A stretch of 64,000 nt of DNA, taken from assembly GCA_021234155.1 (NCBI GenBank), contig JAJEKV010000036.1:5278209-5342208 (forward strand), read 5' to 3'. The notes beneath the pieces were generated by a model. The model was given only the letters and a program-made list of their open reading frames with translations. It ran no database searches and was not told the origin of the DNA. Shown in pieces: positions 35,639 through 45,970 of this stretch (positions are counted from its first letter, which is position 1; each line of letters starts with the position of its first letter). The position numbers and the translations under genes were made by a program. The DNA is from Isoetes taiwanensis (Eukaryota > Streptophyta > Lycopodiopsida > Isoetales > Isoetaceae).

Positions 35639-37207
35639 TGTGACGTTCCACGTATTTATACAGTATACGTATAAATATACTGACACGTCATGCAATAGGG
35701 ATACGCCATCATGGGGTATGTTAACCTAGGGGGTTGACCTAAAAGGGATTAATTTAGCTATGCTAAATTTATAAAGGGTTAATTAAAGGATAATTACCTA
35801 TAATTAAGAAATAATTATTTAATTAACTTAATTAAGCCAATTAAGTTAATCTAATTAAGTAATTAAGAGGAGGACACCTGTCCAAACTCGATTGGCCAGT
35901 AGAAGACTGCTAATTTGGGGCAGCAAATTGGATCCCTATCCCAATTTGCCCCAAATCGACTCCAGGGAGAGGAGCTGTTGGGCGCCCAGATTGCTTGAAG
36001 ATGGAGATGCCACATGACAATGGATCCAACAGGAATTCGGGTTAGTGGATAGATTAGCTTGACATTTCTAGGGTCAGCGCCTCTGTCAGTCTTCTCTGCT
36101 TGTCTTTGTTTATGATTAACCCTTGTTTGATAGTTAGAACTGTTCTCAATTATGGATTATGCTCTGTGATGTATGGATGGATGTATCTTTGGTAGTATCT
36201 CTGCTAGTCTTCCAAAAAGCAGGGATTAAAGGGGGGTAGAGACCTCTGTGACCTATGTTCATTAGTATGCTCCTAGTAGTTCCCCTAGTACCCGGTAATT
36301 GCGGCCTGTGCACAAGATCCCACCGAGCTGTGGAATCTATGGCATGATTGAAGCACCAGACAAGGAGCCGTGGTGATGAAGTGTGGGGTGGGGTCTCACT
36401 TTGAGCATAAAAAGGCTAAGGGGACTCCTTGAAAGAGCTAGGCCTAATGGCCCGGCCCGGTGAACTAGGCCGGGTATGGGTCTGAGACTCTCTGGGTACA
36501 GTGGTGTGATCATCCTGTACTTTGTGTAGATTTAGGGGAGTAGGTCGGGTATGGATGCGGGGGTCGCTGATGCGGCACGTATTCTCTAGCTCACCCATGG
36601 AATCAACTGCGGCCGGGAAGGGACACTTCCACGACCTGCCTCATCGACCAGGGATGATGTAACCGGAGTAGTTCGAAGGGTGATGCCTTGGGATTGCGTC
36701 TCCGAGAAGGCTACAATGATGCCATAGCTTGATTCAGCTCATCGCAAAGTGTGCACGGGAGGGGGCGGATGGAGTGGACAACCCTAGCCGATGTTACAGT
36801 GTCGCCTAACGCCATGCCAAGATTCTGCCTCGGCCGATCTTGAGACCTAGCCGTCGGTCGATCCTCATTGAGTCTCGCAAACTAGAACCATGGGTTTTGG
36901 GATGTTTTCTCTAGTATTAAATGCATCTTCTCTGTTATTATCAGTTGGATGGATGTGCCACCCTTCGTGGTGGTCATTTATTATATGATTATGCTGTATG
37001 CTAACCTTGTATGCACGCTTCCGCCACATAGGAGTCCCATTGAAGGCGTGGGCCGAATGACACCTCCGTGTCCTTCACCCGGGCATCTTTCTATAGATGG
37101 TCCGAGTTAGACGGAGGGCCCTGCTCATGGCGAGTTGGTTGCCATGGGAGGGGGAAGTCCCCGTATGTATACGTCTGGAGCGCCGTATATGTTCAGGGAG
37201 CGTCACA
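35639..37207 (+). repeat. 5' LTR of element A
   Basis: 1569 bp, starting TGTGACGTTCC and ending GAGCGTCACA. The first 52 bp can fold into a stem-loop (outer arms TGACG/CGTCA, inner arms gtatttatac/gtataaatatac). Confidence 0.93.
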
Positions 37208-37208
37208 G

Positions 37209-37220
37209 TGGTATCAGAGC
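37209..37220 (+). other. Primer-binding site of element A
   Basis: TGGTATCAGAGC, complementary to the 3' end of initiator-Met tRNA, one base after the LTR. Confidence 0.9.
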
Positions 37221-37896
37221 CGTGATTTTGGTTGTCCGAAATCATAGCACTGACCAAACCTCTAACTCGTTAGTTCGGTAGTTAGGTGGGAGTTAAAGCT
37301 AGTTGGACTGCTTAACCTTTCGATGTTTGGTTTTGTGCTAGGTTGATGTAGTAAATTGTGAGTTTTAGGAAGTTTAGGGCGATTTTGGAGGAAAAAAAGT
37401 GCGACTGGAGGACCCAAGTTTAGATGGGCCATAACTTTTTATAGGTAGCTCGGATGAAAGCAAAAATGGTTCCAATGGATCGGGCACATCCCAAAACCCT
37501 AGGAGGCACGCTTTCCGAGGTCGAAATGGCAACACCAAGGCAAAAAGCTAGCAGATGATGTGTTTCTTTTCAAAGGTTATTAGCGTATAACGCTAACAAC
37601 GCCACATCTGATCCTTATTATAAAAATACGCCCTTTTTTTTTTTTTTATTTAGAATGTTTTGAAAAAAAAAAGTTTAGATTCAAATTTGTGCTTCTTTTT
37701 AGAAAGTGTGCTTCTTGAGATGCCTTCTTGCCGCCATAGCCGCCGGAGTTGAGCTTCCCTGCCGCCATAGCCGACCTTGACCGACATCCTGCTACTACCC
37801 TAAGAGCCTAGCGCGCGCCTCCCTTTGGACCCTAGCGCCACCTGCTCTACCCCAAGCGCCCCACTTCCTTGCCGCTAGTACCCGCTAGTCGCCACT
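37221..37896 (+). other. Leader of element A
   Basis: About 680 bp without a conserved frame. A T17 run (37633-37649 region) and an A10 run occur. The part near 37430 (ccataactttttataggtagctcgga) is recognisable in the leader of element E (about 55630), which supports common descent. Confidence 0.6.
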
Positions 37897-39095
37897 ATGC
37901 CACGTTTCAAACTTACAGTAGACCTCAAGAAGATGAACGTCTATCAGCTTTATAGCGTGCTTATAAACCATCTGGGCGACGACCATAGTGACGTCGACGT
38001 GGTTCTAGACTTGCTAGTGAAACACTTTACTGAGAACCGCAGAATACCATACCCTATTTTTCATTTTAACGAGCGGTTTCTCATGAAGCTGAACGCTGCA
38101 GACCAACCTTACACTCTTATAGAGCAGCCAAATCAAGCTTACGCCATCACTAAGTTTTACCCGCTGCCGAGCCAAAGGAGGATCCCATAGAGCTCATCCG
38201 AACTGAGGCCCAAAGGATTTTGCACCTTGCTAGGATAGAGGGCCTCCAGCAAATAGCTAGTGGCCTCCCAGAAGAGCGAGCTGCCCGTTTTTATTACCTT
38301 GGTAAAGGCCATGTGCTTATGTACATGGACCATTACAATCTTCCTCCCTTTTACTGGAATGCAGAATTGAATAGCTTCATCTTCGATGATATTCCACAAG
38401 AAATAACACAGGACCGCATGGACCTCATTGAAATAGACATGCAAGCTCGGCTGGACCGGTATCACGCGGAGATTGCACGAAGAATCCAGGTACGCCTGGA
38501 TAAAGAGGCCCGAAATGCTGAGACCGAGCAGATCCATAGAGCTGAAGAGGTTGCCCAGAATGTTGTTCCGGAGAAGGAGGAGAGATGGGGTAACCGAAAG
38601 AGGAAGCTTACGAAGCCAACAAGGGGAGGTGTCCGTTACAAAACCCGGCTGCAGAAGGATGCTGAGATCGGTAAGAAGACCTCGGCACAACGTCGGGAAC
38701 GGATGGTGGAAAGGGCGAAACACCCTTCCACTGGTGGTAAGTCCCTACCGTTGCCCAAGCCCACCGCCAAGCCGAGGAAACCCCACAGGTTTCGACCAGG
38801 TACCGTAGCCTTACGCGAGATACAGAAATACCAGAAGACTACGGATACCTTGATACGCGGTTACCTTTCCAGCGGCCGGTTACCTTTCCAGCGGTTGGTT
38901 CGGGAAATTGCTCAAGAGTACAAGACCGACATGAGGTTCCAGGCTTTTGCTCTACTTGCAATTCAAGAAGCAGCTGAAGCCTACGTCATTGAGATTTTCA
39001 GCGACGCCAACATGTGCGCCATTCATGCAAAGAGGGTCACCATCATGCCCAAGGATATACATTTGGCGCGACGAATCCGAGGGGATTCCCGCTAG
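37897..39095 (+). pseudogene. X1: retrotransposon ORF with an unknown N-terminal domain and a histone H3 fold
   Basis: About 399 codons with one frameshift near 38165. Residues 1 to about 100 are an unrecognised domain starting MPRFKLTVDLKK, with the block RRIPYPIFHFNERFLMKLN. A second conserved part follows ([19 protein letters not shown]), then a Lys/Arg-rich linker. From 38778 to the stop the protein is histone H3: [15 protein letters not shown], then [35 protein letters not shown] and ARRIRGDS. This covers alpha-N, alpha-1, loop 1, alpha-2, loop 2 and alpha-3. An H3-tail-like STGGK lies at 38727-38741. A short duplication of ggttacctttccagcgg adds a net six residues before alpha-1. It lies between the primer-binding site and gag. 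Its role is unknown; nucleosome incorporation or packaging of element DNA are possibilities only. Confidence 0.9.
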
Positions 39096-39360
39096 TTAGG
39101 GTTTTTCTTTTTATTTAGTGCGCACTGTAAACATTTTATGTGATATATGTAAATATCTTTCTTTTTGGAAGTTATAGAGTTAAATTTTGTATTATTGATG
39201 ACTTTTTATATATATAAATAAAAATTATTAAATAAATAATATTTTTTTTGACCTAGGAAAACGTGTCGAAAAATTATAAAGTCACTTTTTGGCATATTAG
39301 GGTTTCAATTTACTCCTTGCCTTCAGCGCCTTCCTCCTCCTCCCTTGTTCTTTGCTTGTC
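39096..39360 (+). other. X1-X2 spacer of element A
   Basis: AT-rich, no frame. It ends in a pyrimidine-rich stretch just before the X2 start. A similar pyrimidine-rich stretch is found at the same place in element E (near 53680, minus strand). Confidence 0.5.
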
Positions 39361-40296
39361 ATGGCCCGCCCAACTCTACAGCAGTGGTACCTAGATGGTG
39401 AGCACTGGGACCCTGCAGTTCCCTTTGATGTCCTTCACCCTCATTTGCTCCAGCAGGTGGATCTTATCCACAACATGCAAGCGCATCCAGACTATGCAAA
39501 CTTTCTTCAGTTCTTCCACGAGGAGATTGTGCCTGCATGCGTCTTCAACGAAGCAGACTCCCAGCTCTACCTTGACTTCAACACCTTGGTGGAGATGTTG
39601 GGAGATGACGACCACGCACGCAACGTTCTTAGGGGCATTAGGAGAAGAGGAACTGACCTTCCTATTGTCACTATAGACCGTGAGCTCTGTTTTGAGGCTC
39701 GATTTGCACTGGCAATCATCATGGACCAGTACATTGAGGATGAGCAGATACCTGCAGGGCAGTCTACCACGCCAGTACCCCCTGACCCGGAGGACGATGA
39801 AGTCGTCAACGAGCAGGATTTTGCAAGATGGAAAGAGCTGGCTACAGCACCGACAGGTCGTGAGAAAGCCCTAAAGCTTGAAGGGCTAGATCTTCTCCCC
39901 ACCATACTCTTGAACAACCAAGAGTATCTTATTTTAGAGGATATCATGTGGGCTTACCGCGTCATCGCCGATATGCGGGGCCGGCGGAAGATAGAGATCC
40001 TATATGACCTTGCAGAGTTTTGCCAAGATGACTTCATCGATTTCACAATGCCTGTTGTGCATCCGCCGCAAGTCCAAGATTTGTTTGCATTCCGGCCAGA
40101 GGAGATAGAGCCCGTTGAGACCCTTTTGTCTCTCCGGCAGTTCTTAATGACCGATGATCCACAACCTTTTGAGGAGCAGTTTGCAACTCTCGTGCGACCT
40201 CCACCTACTAGGCAGCCATTGGAGATCACCATGGCAGAAGTCGACCAGGGTGAGGAAGACCTTTCTGATGCATTTGGCGGGCCACAAGAAGATTGA
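39361..40296 (+). CDS. X2: acidic protein of unknown function in element A
   Basis: ATG 39361 opens an uninterrupted 311-codon frame (MARPTLQQWYLDGEHWDP). The protein is acidic and mostly helical-looking, with no motif I recognise. It is not the gag capsid, which follows separately. A frame in +1 from about 40280 to 40525 (THE segment NITLAQQNLAIVALGDVAG) may be its original C-terminus after a shift. The first 60 or so codons are recognisable in element E (50622 down to about 50430, minus strand). X2 is therefore a second shared accessory ORF of this lineage. Confidence 0.6.
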   Translation: MARPTLQQWYLDGEHWDPAVPFDVLHPHLLQQVDLIHNMQAHPDYANFLQFFHEEIVPACVFNEADSQLYLDFNTLVEMLGDDDHARNVLRGIRRRGTDLPIVTIDRELCFEARFALAIIMDQYIEDEQIPAGQSTTPVPPDPEDDEVVNEQDFARWKELATAPTGREKALKLEGLDLLPTILLNNQEYLILEDIMWAYRVIADMRGRRKIEILYDLAEFCQDDFIDFTMPVVHPPQVQDLFAFRPEEIEPVETLLSLRQFLMTDDPQPFEEQFATLVRPPPTRQPLEITMAEVDQGEEDLSDAFGGPQED

Positions 40297-40699
40297 TTAC
40301 CATGCCACCAATATCACATTGGCCCAGCAAAATCTTGCCATAGTGGCATTGGGGGACGTGGCGGGCTGCGCTAATATGCGTCTCATTGTCGCGGCACCTT
40401 TGGCCACTTGCTTACCACCGGATGCAGCAGCTCGAGCCGCCCTCTCTGCTAGTCCCAGCACCACCTTAATGCGCTACCGGCCGCCTCCACAGCCGATGGA
40501 GGAAGATGAGGGACCGAGTCCTTGAATATGTTGTCAAAATTATAAATCTTTGTATTATTTATATGAATGTGATTTTGATTGGCCTTTTTCAATCAGCCAT
40601 TACGTAATATATATGTTCTTTTCTTATGTTTCGTTGTACTGTTTAAAATGGTCTTCATTGTGACATTTTGTTAATAATACCCTTTTTTATACCTTTTTA

Positions 40700-42000
40700 T
40701 GTCTATATAGACGGTGCACGTAACGCCTCTTGGCAAACACCTTCGAACGCTAGCAGACTAACACTTGAGCAGGAACTCCTTTTGATGACGAGGCAGTTGA
40801 TAGAGCTGCAAGCTTATGTATTGAACGCAAACCCTCCACAGTATATGCCGGAGAATGGACAAGAGTTACCCCCATTACCGCCGAGTCCACCACCACAGCA
40901 GCCACCTGCACCGGTACCAGCACCTGTACCCGCACAGAGGAGGCACCATTCCAAACGACGTAGAAGTTCTTCTACGGATAGTGCCACATCTTCACAATCA
41001 GGCACTTCCATTTCGTCAGAGTCATCTATATCATCTGGTGACCATGCTAAGGCTCGGGACAAGGAGTACCGCAAGACGGTCGATACGGCCATTACCAGTA
41101 TATGGAAAAACAGAAAGTTGGCTCAGTTTGATGGAAAATCCAGAGGAGGGTTAAACGCAGAATCTTGGTTAGACGAATGAAGGAATTTGGGAAATCCTAT
41201 GGTATGACCGAGAAGGATACAGGGAAGGTTGCCACTACCAATCTCACAGGTGCAGCTAGGATTTGGTGGAAAGGCTATGCTAGAGCCAAACATCTAGACA
41301 GGAGCAGATGCAAGTTTAAAAAGTTTGCCAAGGCTTTTAAGTCGCATTATGTGCCCCCGGCTTGCTAAGTGCCAACAGATCTGAGACTTTTAGGTTGGAG
41401 CAGAAGGGTATGTCAGTTCAAGCCTATACGGACGAATTCATGCACTTGAGGCTGTATGTGCCAGGTATGAATGAGAAGAGGGCAGTGGAGGGCTATATTG
41501 AAGGGTTGGCCCCATCAATTAAACGAATGGTTAAGGCCATAGACCCAAAATCAGTTGCAGAGGCTGAGGCTAAGGCATTGAGCCTTGAAGAGGACACACC
41601 AAAAAACCAGTACCAACGTCCCGCCTCTTACTCCCCCGTACACACCCTACAAGCCTCGTTCACCAAGTCCTGGGCCCTCTCAGCAGAACTCGTATGGCCG
41701 ATAGGATAAGAAAGTCACCTTCAACGTGCCAGACAACCGAATAATGTGGGTAGCTCAATTCGGGACCTCTTACAGTCTATTCCCAAAGAGGCTCGAGACC
41801 AGCTCTGCAGAGATAAGGCATGTTACAGGTGTATGAGGCCCGGGCATATCATGCAGAACTGCCCTTATGTCACACAAACTGCTCAGCTGGCCATGGCCGA
41901 CCTTGATTGGGACAATCTCGAGTCTACACCACCTGTTGATAGGAGGCTCCCGAGTACATTCACGGTGCATCTCATATCTTTGCAGCCATTGAAACCGGCA
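40700..42000 (+). pseudogene. Gag of element A (capsid and zinc knuckle), frameshifted
   Basis: The first frame (to 41180) has a Pro-rich and Ser-rich region and ends in IWKNRKLAQFDGKSRGG. After a shift, 41165-41368 gives TNLTGAARIWWKGYARAK. Another shift leads to 41362-41709 with LEQKGMSVQAYTDEFMHLR and GYIEGLAPSIKRMV. This is a Retrotrans_gag capsid. A zinc knuckle CYRCMRPGHIMQNC (CX2CX4HX4C) lies near 41821. The protein forms the particle that carries element RNA. Confidence 0.85.
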
Positions 42001-45000
42001 ATGCTGAAAGTCAGCCTGCCGTTATTTCTACTATAGGTCAGGTAGACAGTAAGCCCTTCATAATTCTTATGGATACGGGTAGTACCCATGACTTTGCTTC
42101 TCCTAGAATGGCCAGGTGTTGCAACTTGAGACTTTGAAATCCCGACCGAGACATGTAACCTTAGCCAGTGGTAAGATCAGACATACAAATGGCCGTCGCA
42201 TTAACCTCAACATGCAGCTGCCAGGTGCACCAGTTGCATTGGGTGCCGAGTTAATGAATATCGGCAAATATGATCTGATTGTTGGCATGGAATTCTTGGC
42301 ATCTGCCAATATAGACTGCGAAAAACGGGAAGTGACTTTCAACACAGCTAATGGAGCCCGAGTAACTATTGAAGGTGATCCATTAAACCCCATTATGCAG
42401 TCTATGTCTATCAGGCAGTTAGATAAGGCTATACGCAAGGATAAGATACTTTGCGTCATCAGACTTGCCTCCCTTGAGTCGGATGATAAACAGAAGCAGG
42501 TAATTGATGCTTTGCCAGGGAACATTGCCAATCTTCTCAGGGAATTTAAGGATCTTTTTCCAGATGAGATCCAAAAGCTTCCTCCTTTTAGAGGGGTGGA
42601 ATGTGAGATAGCTTTGGAACCAGGTACTAAGCCTACCAGTAAGGCGCCGTACCATATGAGCCCTCCTGATTTGGCGGAGCTTAAGAAGCAACTCCAGGAG
42701 CTATTGAACCTAGGTTTCATTCGACCTAGTGTTTCACCTTTTGGTGCTCCTATTCTCTTTGTTAAGAAGAAAGATGGTTCCATGAGGATGTGCATTGATT
42801 ATCGGCAGCTCAACAAGCATACGATCAAGAATCGTTATGCTTTACCTAGAGCAGATGATCTTATGGACCAATTGCAAGGGGCCAAATACTTCTCAAAGAT
42901 TGACTTACGCTCCGGGTATCACCAGATAAGAATTAAAGAGGAGGACATTCATAAATCGGCTTTTCGTACTAGATACGGACATTATGAATTCACAGTTATG
43001 CCTTTTGGTTTAACTAATGCCCCCGCAACCTTTATGCGGTTAATGAATGATGTCTTCCGAGAATACTTGGATGATTTTGTTGTTATCTTCTTTGACGACA
43101 TTCTCATCTATAGTAAGACCCTTGAGGAGCATGAGAAGCACCTTAGGATGGCCTTGCAGAAGCTAAGACGTCACCAGCTCTTTGCTAAGTTCTCTAAGTG
43201 CAAATTTGCCACACCGAAGGTGGATTATTTGGGGCATGTCATTTCAGCCGAGGGGCTACAGATCCAGCAAAGGCAGTCAAGGATTGGTCCATTCTAGGTA
43301 ATGTTTCAGAGGTCCGGAGTTTTCTGGGATTGGCGGGATATTACCGAAAGTTTGTTAAGCATTTTGCAAAGATTGCAGCGCCTCTCACCGACCTTACAAA
43401 GCATGAGAAAGTCAAGGATTGGGTGGAGCACTGGAAAGTAAAGGTCCAGGTAAGTTTTCAGAAGCTTAAGGGTGCTTTGACGTCAGCACCAGTCCTCACA
43501 TTACCGGATCCAGAAAAGGATAAGTTAGTAGCAACGGATGCCAGTAAGATTGCGACCGGTGGAGTCCTAATGCAAGACGGGAGGGTTATTGCCTATGATT
43601 CAAAGAAGATGAATGAGACCGAACATCGATACCCTACCCATGATCAGGAATTGTTGGCAGTTGTCCGCGCTCTGCATATATGGAGACACTACCTTCTAAG
43701 TAGGAGATTCCAGCTTGATACGGGTCATCAGAGTCTCTGTTATCTTTCTACCCAGCCAAATCTCAATCTCCGTCAAAGAAGGTGGATGGAATTTTTTGAG
43801 GAATATGATTTTGAGATTATGTAGAAGCCTGGGAAGCACAATGTGGTTGCGGATGCTTTGTCACGCCATCCCTTAGTAACCCGAACCCATTGTAACGCAA
43901 TTTCCACGCTCACCAGTGAGTTCGGGAAACAGATAGAGCAGACCTTAGCCACGGATCCAGAATTCTGTGAAGTGTAGAGCAGCTTGGCCAAGGAGGCACG
44001 GACAGATAAGGAGCATGAAGCTTTCCGTTGGTATAAGAAAGAGGGCAATTTGCTATATTACAAAGATAAGTTGTGTGTACCCGAGACTTCTGGATTACGT
44101 ATTCTCCATGCTACACACAACAGCCCTATAGCTGGACATGCAGGTTTCATGAAGACCTACTTTAAGATCCGCTCCAGCTACTTTTGACCGTGTATGAAGA
44201 AGGACATTGCCAGGTACATTAAGCAATGTCAAGTGTGTCAGCAAACCAAGGCCGAGCAATTAAGGATTCCAGGAGAATTGCAACCTCTAGATGTGCCCAA
44301 CGCCAAATGGGAAGTGATAACCATGGATTTCATTGTGGGCCTTCCACGTACTCTCCGTGGTTATGATGCCTTGATGGTAGTGGTCGACAAATTGTCGAAA
44401 ATGGCTCATTTTTGCCATGTCGCACCACGGATACAGCCTTGGATACCGCTTTGCTGTTTGCAAAGGAAATCTTCAGATTACATGGGATGCCATGAGTCAT
44501 AGTACCCGACAGGGATCCCAAATTTGTAAGTGCATTATGGAAAGATTTCTTTGCTACCATCAAGACCAAGCTTGCTATGAGTACAACATATCATCCTCAG
44601 ACGGATAGACAGACAGAGCGCATCAATCGCATTATAGAGGATATGCTGCGAAGTTATGTGTGGAGTAAGCAATCTCAATGGGCTGACTATATTTATTTGG
44701 TCGAGTTTGCCTATAACAGCATGAAATAGGAGTCTTCTAGAATGTCTCCCTTCATGATAAATTATGGTTATCAATGCCTTACTCCAGACACATGGCATAA
44801 TCCCGTTTCTAAGGTGGAGGTTTCTTAGCAACTCCTCTTGGAAATGCTTTTTTGGCCGCACGCAGTCGTCAGAAGAGTGTGACTGATAAGCACAGGACCC
44901 CACGAGTATTCCAGGTGGGCGAATCAGTTTGGCTCAAGATTAAGGTTAAGCAAGATTGGTAACTGCAAGAAGCTGGCGCCCAGATGGGCGGGGCCGTTCA

Positions 45001-45365
45001 AGATCATTGAACGTGTTGGAGAACAGGCATATCGCTTGGATTTGCCACCCCGCTTGAAGATCCACAAGGTCTTTCACGTGAGTCTTCTGAAGCAACACAC
45101 CCCTGATCCAGAGGAGATGTTGGATACACCCACCCTCCTTGAAATGACAGAAGAGCATCTAGAAATAATGCCTGAAGCTCTTCTTGATCGAGCCTATAAG
45201 CAGACCAGAAGGACTCAAATGCTGCAATACTTGGTTAAGTGGAAACACTTGCCAGTTGAGGATGCTACGTGGGTGATGAAGATAGACCTTGATAAGCACT
45301 ATCCGGACTTCATGCAGGAATCTCAGGGCCGCACCATCAACGATGCCATAAGTAGTTACCGATGA
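42000..45365 (+). pseudogene. Pol of element A (protease, RT, RNase H, integrase, chromodomain)
   Basis: Protease: ILMDTGSTHDF near 42063. The longest frame is 42116-43297 with the reverse transcriptase: [43 protein letters not shown] and catalytic FFDDILIYS. RNase H (43500-43860): VATDASKIATGG, HDQELLAVVRA and NVVADALSRH; the usual TDH is TGH here. Integrase: HHCC zinc region near 44100-44260 (CQVCQQTK), MDFIVGLPRT, then DRDPKF near 44510 and YHPQTDRQTERINR. The chromodomain near 45190-45330 (LQYLVKWKHLPVEDATWV) should read histone methyl marks and steer integration. Stops at 43822, 43976, 44185 and 44728 and several shifts break the frame. Confidence 0.92.
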
Positions 45366-45970
45366 TGGGATCACCTTTGTGTTCTCTAGGACGTGGTGTA
45401 TTGTCAATGTTGGCATGACCGCGGATTGCTTGGAAAGCATGTAGTTGATAGGCCGCGTTCATCTCGGCTATAATGGGAACTTGGCCATTCGTTATGCCGC
45501 AATGAATTGCGAACCATAGGCATGATAGGTTCCCTTGTAGATAGGTTTTTCTTTTATTTTCTTATAGGGGGTGGTCCCTTCAACCACAACTTACTTATAA
45601 TATGTAGATATACTAATGTATTGACATGTGCAGGCCAGTGAGCAGTACGTGACCTGCCCATGTATAGCGGGTTGCTGATGGCCCAAGTTTTCGAGTTTTC
45701 ATCTTGTCTACATGAGTTGCATCTTGCTAATGCGATACTTGCTATTGGACTTTGGTCCTTGAAACTTCTTTTTATCATAATCATGTGAAATGCACCTGAG
45801 TGCTTAAACATTTATGTCTTTTTAAACTCTATTTCTATTACCTTCAGGAATAAGAAATTACTTTACTTTTCGTACGTATAACTTATTACATTTCATGTTA
45901 TTAGGATGTGCATCATTTCATTTAACTAACCCCAATGCTGAGGGCAGCATTATTTCTAAGGGGGGGAGAA
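45366..45970 (+). other. 3' untranslated part and purine tract of element A
   Basis: No frame. It is collinear with the region after the chromodomain of family F (50215-49789, minus), for example the block gggggtggtcccttcaacca. It ends in the purine tract aagggggggagaa. Confidence 0.8.

Noticed and set aside
33986-37257. Several frames of 60-90 codons within LTRs
   Set aside because: They lie in non-coding LTR sequence, are not kept between LTR copies and show no motifs.
37897-39095. Host histone H3 gene or processed pseudogene landed in element A
   Set aside because: The H3 part is in frame with an N-terminal domain and linker that recur, with the same neighbours, in element E, and no separate target-site duplication or poly-A tail surrounds it.
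40750-41154. Frames antisense or shifted to the gag Pro/Ser-rich region
   Set aside because: Shadows of the low-complexity gag segment.
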